Below, piece by piece: positions 15,172 to 16,160 of a stretch of 16,160 nucleotides of DNA (position 1 is its first letter; every line of letters begins with the position of its first letter). The stretch lies in NCBI GenBank assembly GCA_905202595.1, contig CAJKSP010000047.1:1-16160 (forward strand). The letters run 5' to 3'. The notes under the pieces are model-generated. The model was not told the DNA's origin. It did not search any database and worked only from the letters and a program-made list of their open reading frames with translations. Both the position numbers and the translations under genes were made by a program. Origin of the DNA: an uncultured Sutterella sp. Its GTDB lineage: Bacteria > Pseudomonadota > Gammaproteobacteria > Burkholderiales > Burkholderiaceae_F.

Positions 15172-15986
15172 CCTTCAGCCTTCGCTGAATCGTACCTTGG
15201 ATGAATCCGAAAGGCGGGGCGGCATGCCGTCCCGCCTTTTTCCATGCGTGACGCGGCGCAAGCGCCGAACCGTGAGCGCGCGGACGCCTGCTGCCGCCGC
15301 AGCAGCCAAAGAATCCCCGCGGCCATCCGTCCGTCCGGATCGCTGAAATGTCCGCCGGGATTGAGTTCAAACGCGCATGGAACGCCTTCAGCTTCAAAGC
15401 GGGCCGCCGCTTCCCGCACTGCCGCTTCTGCCGTCTGCATCAGCGGCTGGCGCGTCTTCGACTCTTTGCGCCCGATCGAGAAGTAGACCGCTCGGGGCGG
15501 CCGCTTCGGCGCGCCGCCGCGAACCAGCTCCATCATGCCGGGCACCCAGAGCGAAGGCGATGCGCACGCGGCACAACAGAAGGCATCCGTGCGGTAGAGC
15601 GCGTAGAGCGCAAAAAGCCCGGCGAGCGAATAGCCGGCAATGCCGCGCCAGACCGGCGCAGCCGGCTCGCCGAACGCCGCATCAAGCCGCCGCTCCGCTT
15701 CCGGGAGCACCTCGCAGAGCAGCCGCGCGAGCCATGCATCGGCATGCCCTTCCTCTGGTTCTCCGCCAGCAGCAAGCGCAGGCACCGTCCAAGGCGACAT
15801 ATCCTGCGTCCACGAGAGGCAGAAGACCTCGACGAGCGAAAAATCGGGCGCTCCTGCGCCGCGCAGCCGCTTCAGGACGCCGCTCGGCTCGCGGCCGTAG
15901 CTCTGCAGAAGAATGAGCGGCGCGTCCGGCCGATGTCCCGGATGCACGGCTGCCCTCCGGCCGTCGACTTCAAAAATTTCTGCCAT
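15045..15986 (-). CDS. Alpha/beta-hydrolase esterase (IroE/enterochelin esterase-like), frame extends into ccpA
   Basis: Serine hydrolase with the esterase-D-like fold. GGAGG seven bases before the ATG at 15986 fixes the start; no signal peptide. Nucleophile S120 lies in GYSLAGLFALYAL, E175 (SIGRKESKTR) is the probable acid, and H213 (NPGGHFSDP) the base. The recognisable domain ends near residue 233 (GILWLLRRQQ). From there the frame has no stop until 15045, giving an 80-residue tail of no recognisable family that runs back through the peroxidase terminator and 127 bases into ccpA on the opposite strand. The tail is likely read-through or the result of a lost stop codon. Relatives hydrolyse siderophore or other small esters; substrate unknown. 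Confidence 0.72.
   Translation of the reverse strand: MAEIFEVDGRRAAVHPGHRPDAPLILLQSYGREPSGVLKRLRGAGAPDFSLVEVFCLSWTQDMSPWTVPALAAGGEPEEGHADAWLARLLCEVLPEAERRLDAAFGEPAAPVWRGIAGYSLAGLFALYALYRTDAFCCAACASPSLWVPGMMELVRGGAPKRPPRAVYFSIGRKESKTRQPLMQTAEAAVREAAARFEAEGVPCAFELNPGGHFSDPDGRMAAGILWLLRRQQASARSRFGACAASRMEKGGTACRPAFRIHPRYDSAKAEGYFAASFFAHGSNFGVSGPFGGRTGYSILGCSPVSVFRNATI
15210..15241 (+). terminator. Rho-independent terminator after the peroxidase gene
   Basis: Stem AAAGGCGGGGCGGC (15210-15223) pairs with 15226-15239 (one G-T), effective loop GCATGC, ending in five T at 15237-15241. It lies 39 bases after the peroxidase stop and inside the 3' part of the opposing esterase frame. Confidence 0.85.
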
Positions 15987-16052
15987 GCTGATCCTCCCTC
16001 TTCACCGGTCTGACAAGCTTCCAGCGCATTGTCCTGCAACTGCAGAGACGAT

Positions 16053-16160
16053 TTGACGTCCTCACCGTCCTGAAGGGCGGTGATTCCCTCTAAGGCGGCT
16101 TGCGTCGCCCCAAAGGGATGGTTCCTGCTGATGGCCCTGAAGTTCCGTGCTAAGGGCACG
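16053..16160 (-). mobile_element. Right end of an IS200/IS605-family element (runs off the window)
   Basis: On the minus strand, GAATCACCGCCC-TTCA-GGACGGTGAGGACG ends in TCAA (16056-16053). The hairpin is 16063-16070 with 16075-16082 (8 bp, one mismatch). This arrangement of GAATC, hairpin, GAGGA and terminal TCAA is the pattern I know for right ends of IS605/IS1341-type elements, which in TnpB systems also form the 3' end of the guide (omega) RNA. The element's body lies beyond 16160. Its boundary is 67 bases upstream of the esterase start codon. Confidence 0.55.
16062..16160 (-). CDS. tnpB: 3' end of a tnpB-like gene (partial)
   Basis: The last 33 codons of a frame entering from beyond the window end at a TGA (16064-16062) inside the right-end hairpin, as is usual for tnpB in IS605-type elements. 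The 32 visible residues (ending GNHRPSGR) are basic and polar, like TnpB tails, but carry none of the RuvC or zinc-finger motifs, which would lie upstream. Another open frame (15872-16159) covers the same bases and continues into the esterase gene; it is less likely. The call rests on position beside the hairpin. Confidence 0.4.
   Translation of the reverse strand, partial: RALSTELQGHQQEPSLWGDASRLRGNHRPSGR

Overview
The window looks like a chromosomal segment of a GC-rich, anaerobic or microaerobic Gram-negative bacterium, most likely a gut betaproteobacterium of the Sutterella/Parasutterella type. That placement is an inference from the mix of genes: exported flavocytochrome-c-type reductases without their own haem domain, a periplasmic di-haem peroxidase, an MdaB-type quinone reductase and strong use of GC-ending codons. 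No rRNA, tRNA or CRISPR array was seen.

Layout. 216-2609 (+): an exported FAD reductase with the full fumarate-reductase residue set, a strong terminator, then an mdaB-like quinone reductase. 2691-4579 (-): a HisC-like PLP aminotransferase and a small exported Cys-Pro/Gly-rich protein of unknown function. 4818-6626 (+): a second exported reductase (FMN-binding plus FAD domains) that lacks the fumarate-reductase residues, so it probably reduces something else. 6782-8327 (-): a LysE-family exporter followed by a metallophosphoesterase. 8523-10448 (+): a PD-(D/E)XK-like nuclease fused to a DUF2075/Schlafen-group-3 helicase, a candidate defence or nucleic-acid-processing enzyme. Behind it, 10449-11090 carries no convincing gene. 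It holds a small remnant of a znuB 3' end, several strong hairpins, and a decayed second copy of the helicase gene's 3' part. 11079-13770: a zinc/manganese ABC importer, with permease and ATPase on the minus strand and a Tat-exported binding protein divergent on the plus strand. 14152-15171 (+): a bacterial cytochrome c peroxidase in which the usual distal histidine position is aspartate. 15045-15986 (-): an esterase whose reading frame runs through the peroxidase terminator into the peroxidase gene. 16053-16160 (-): what looks like the right end of an IS200/IS605-family element, with the last codons of a tnpB-like gene.

Common theme. Several products act in the periplasm on redox chemistry: two flavin reductases able to serve as terminal reductases, and a peroxidase that detoxifies H2O2 with c-type cytochrome electrons. 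The quinone donor (CymA/NrfH-like) and small cytochromes that would feed them are not in the window. The most unusual items are the reductase with an altered active site and its divergent Cys-Pro protein, the helicase locus with its remnant duplication and hairpin-rich spacer, and the peroxidase substitution.
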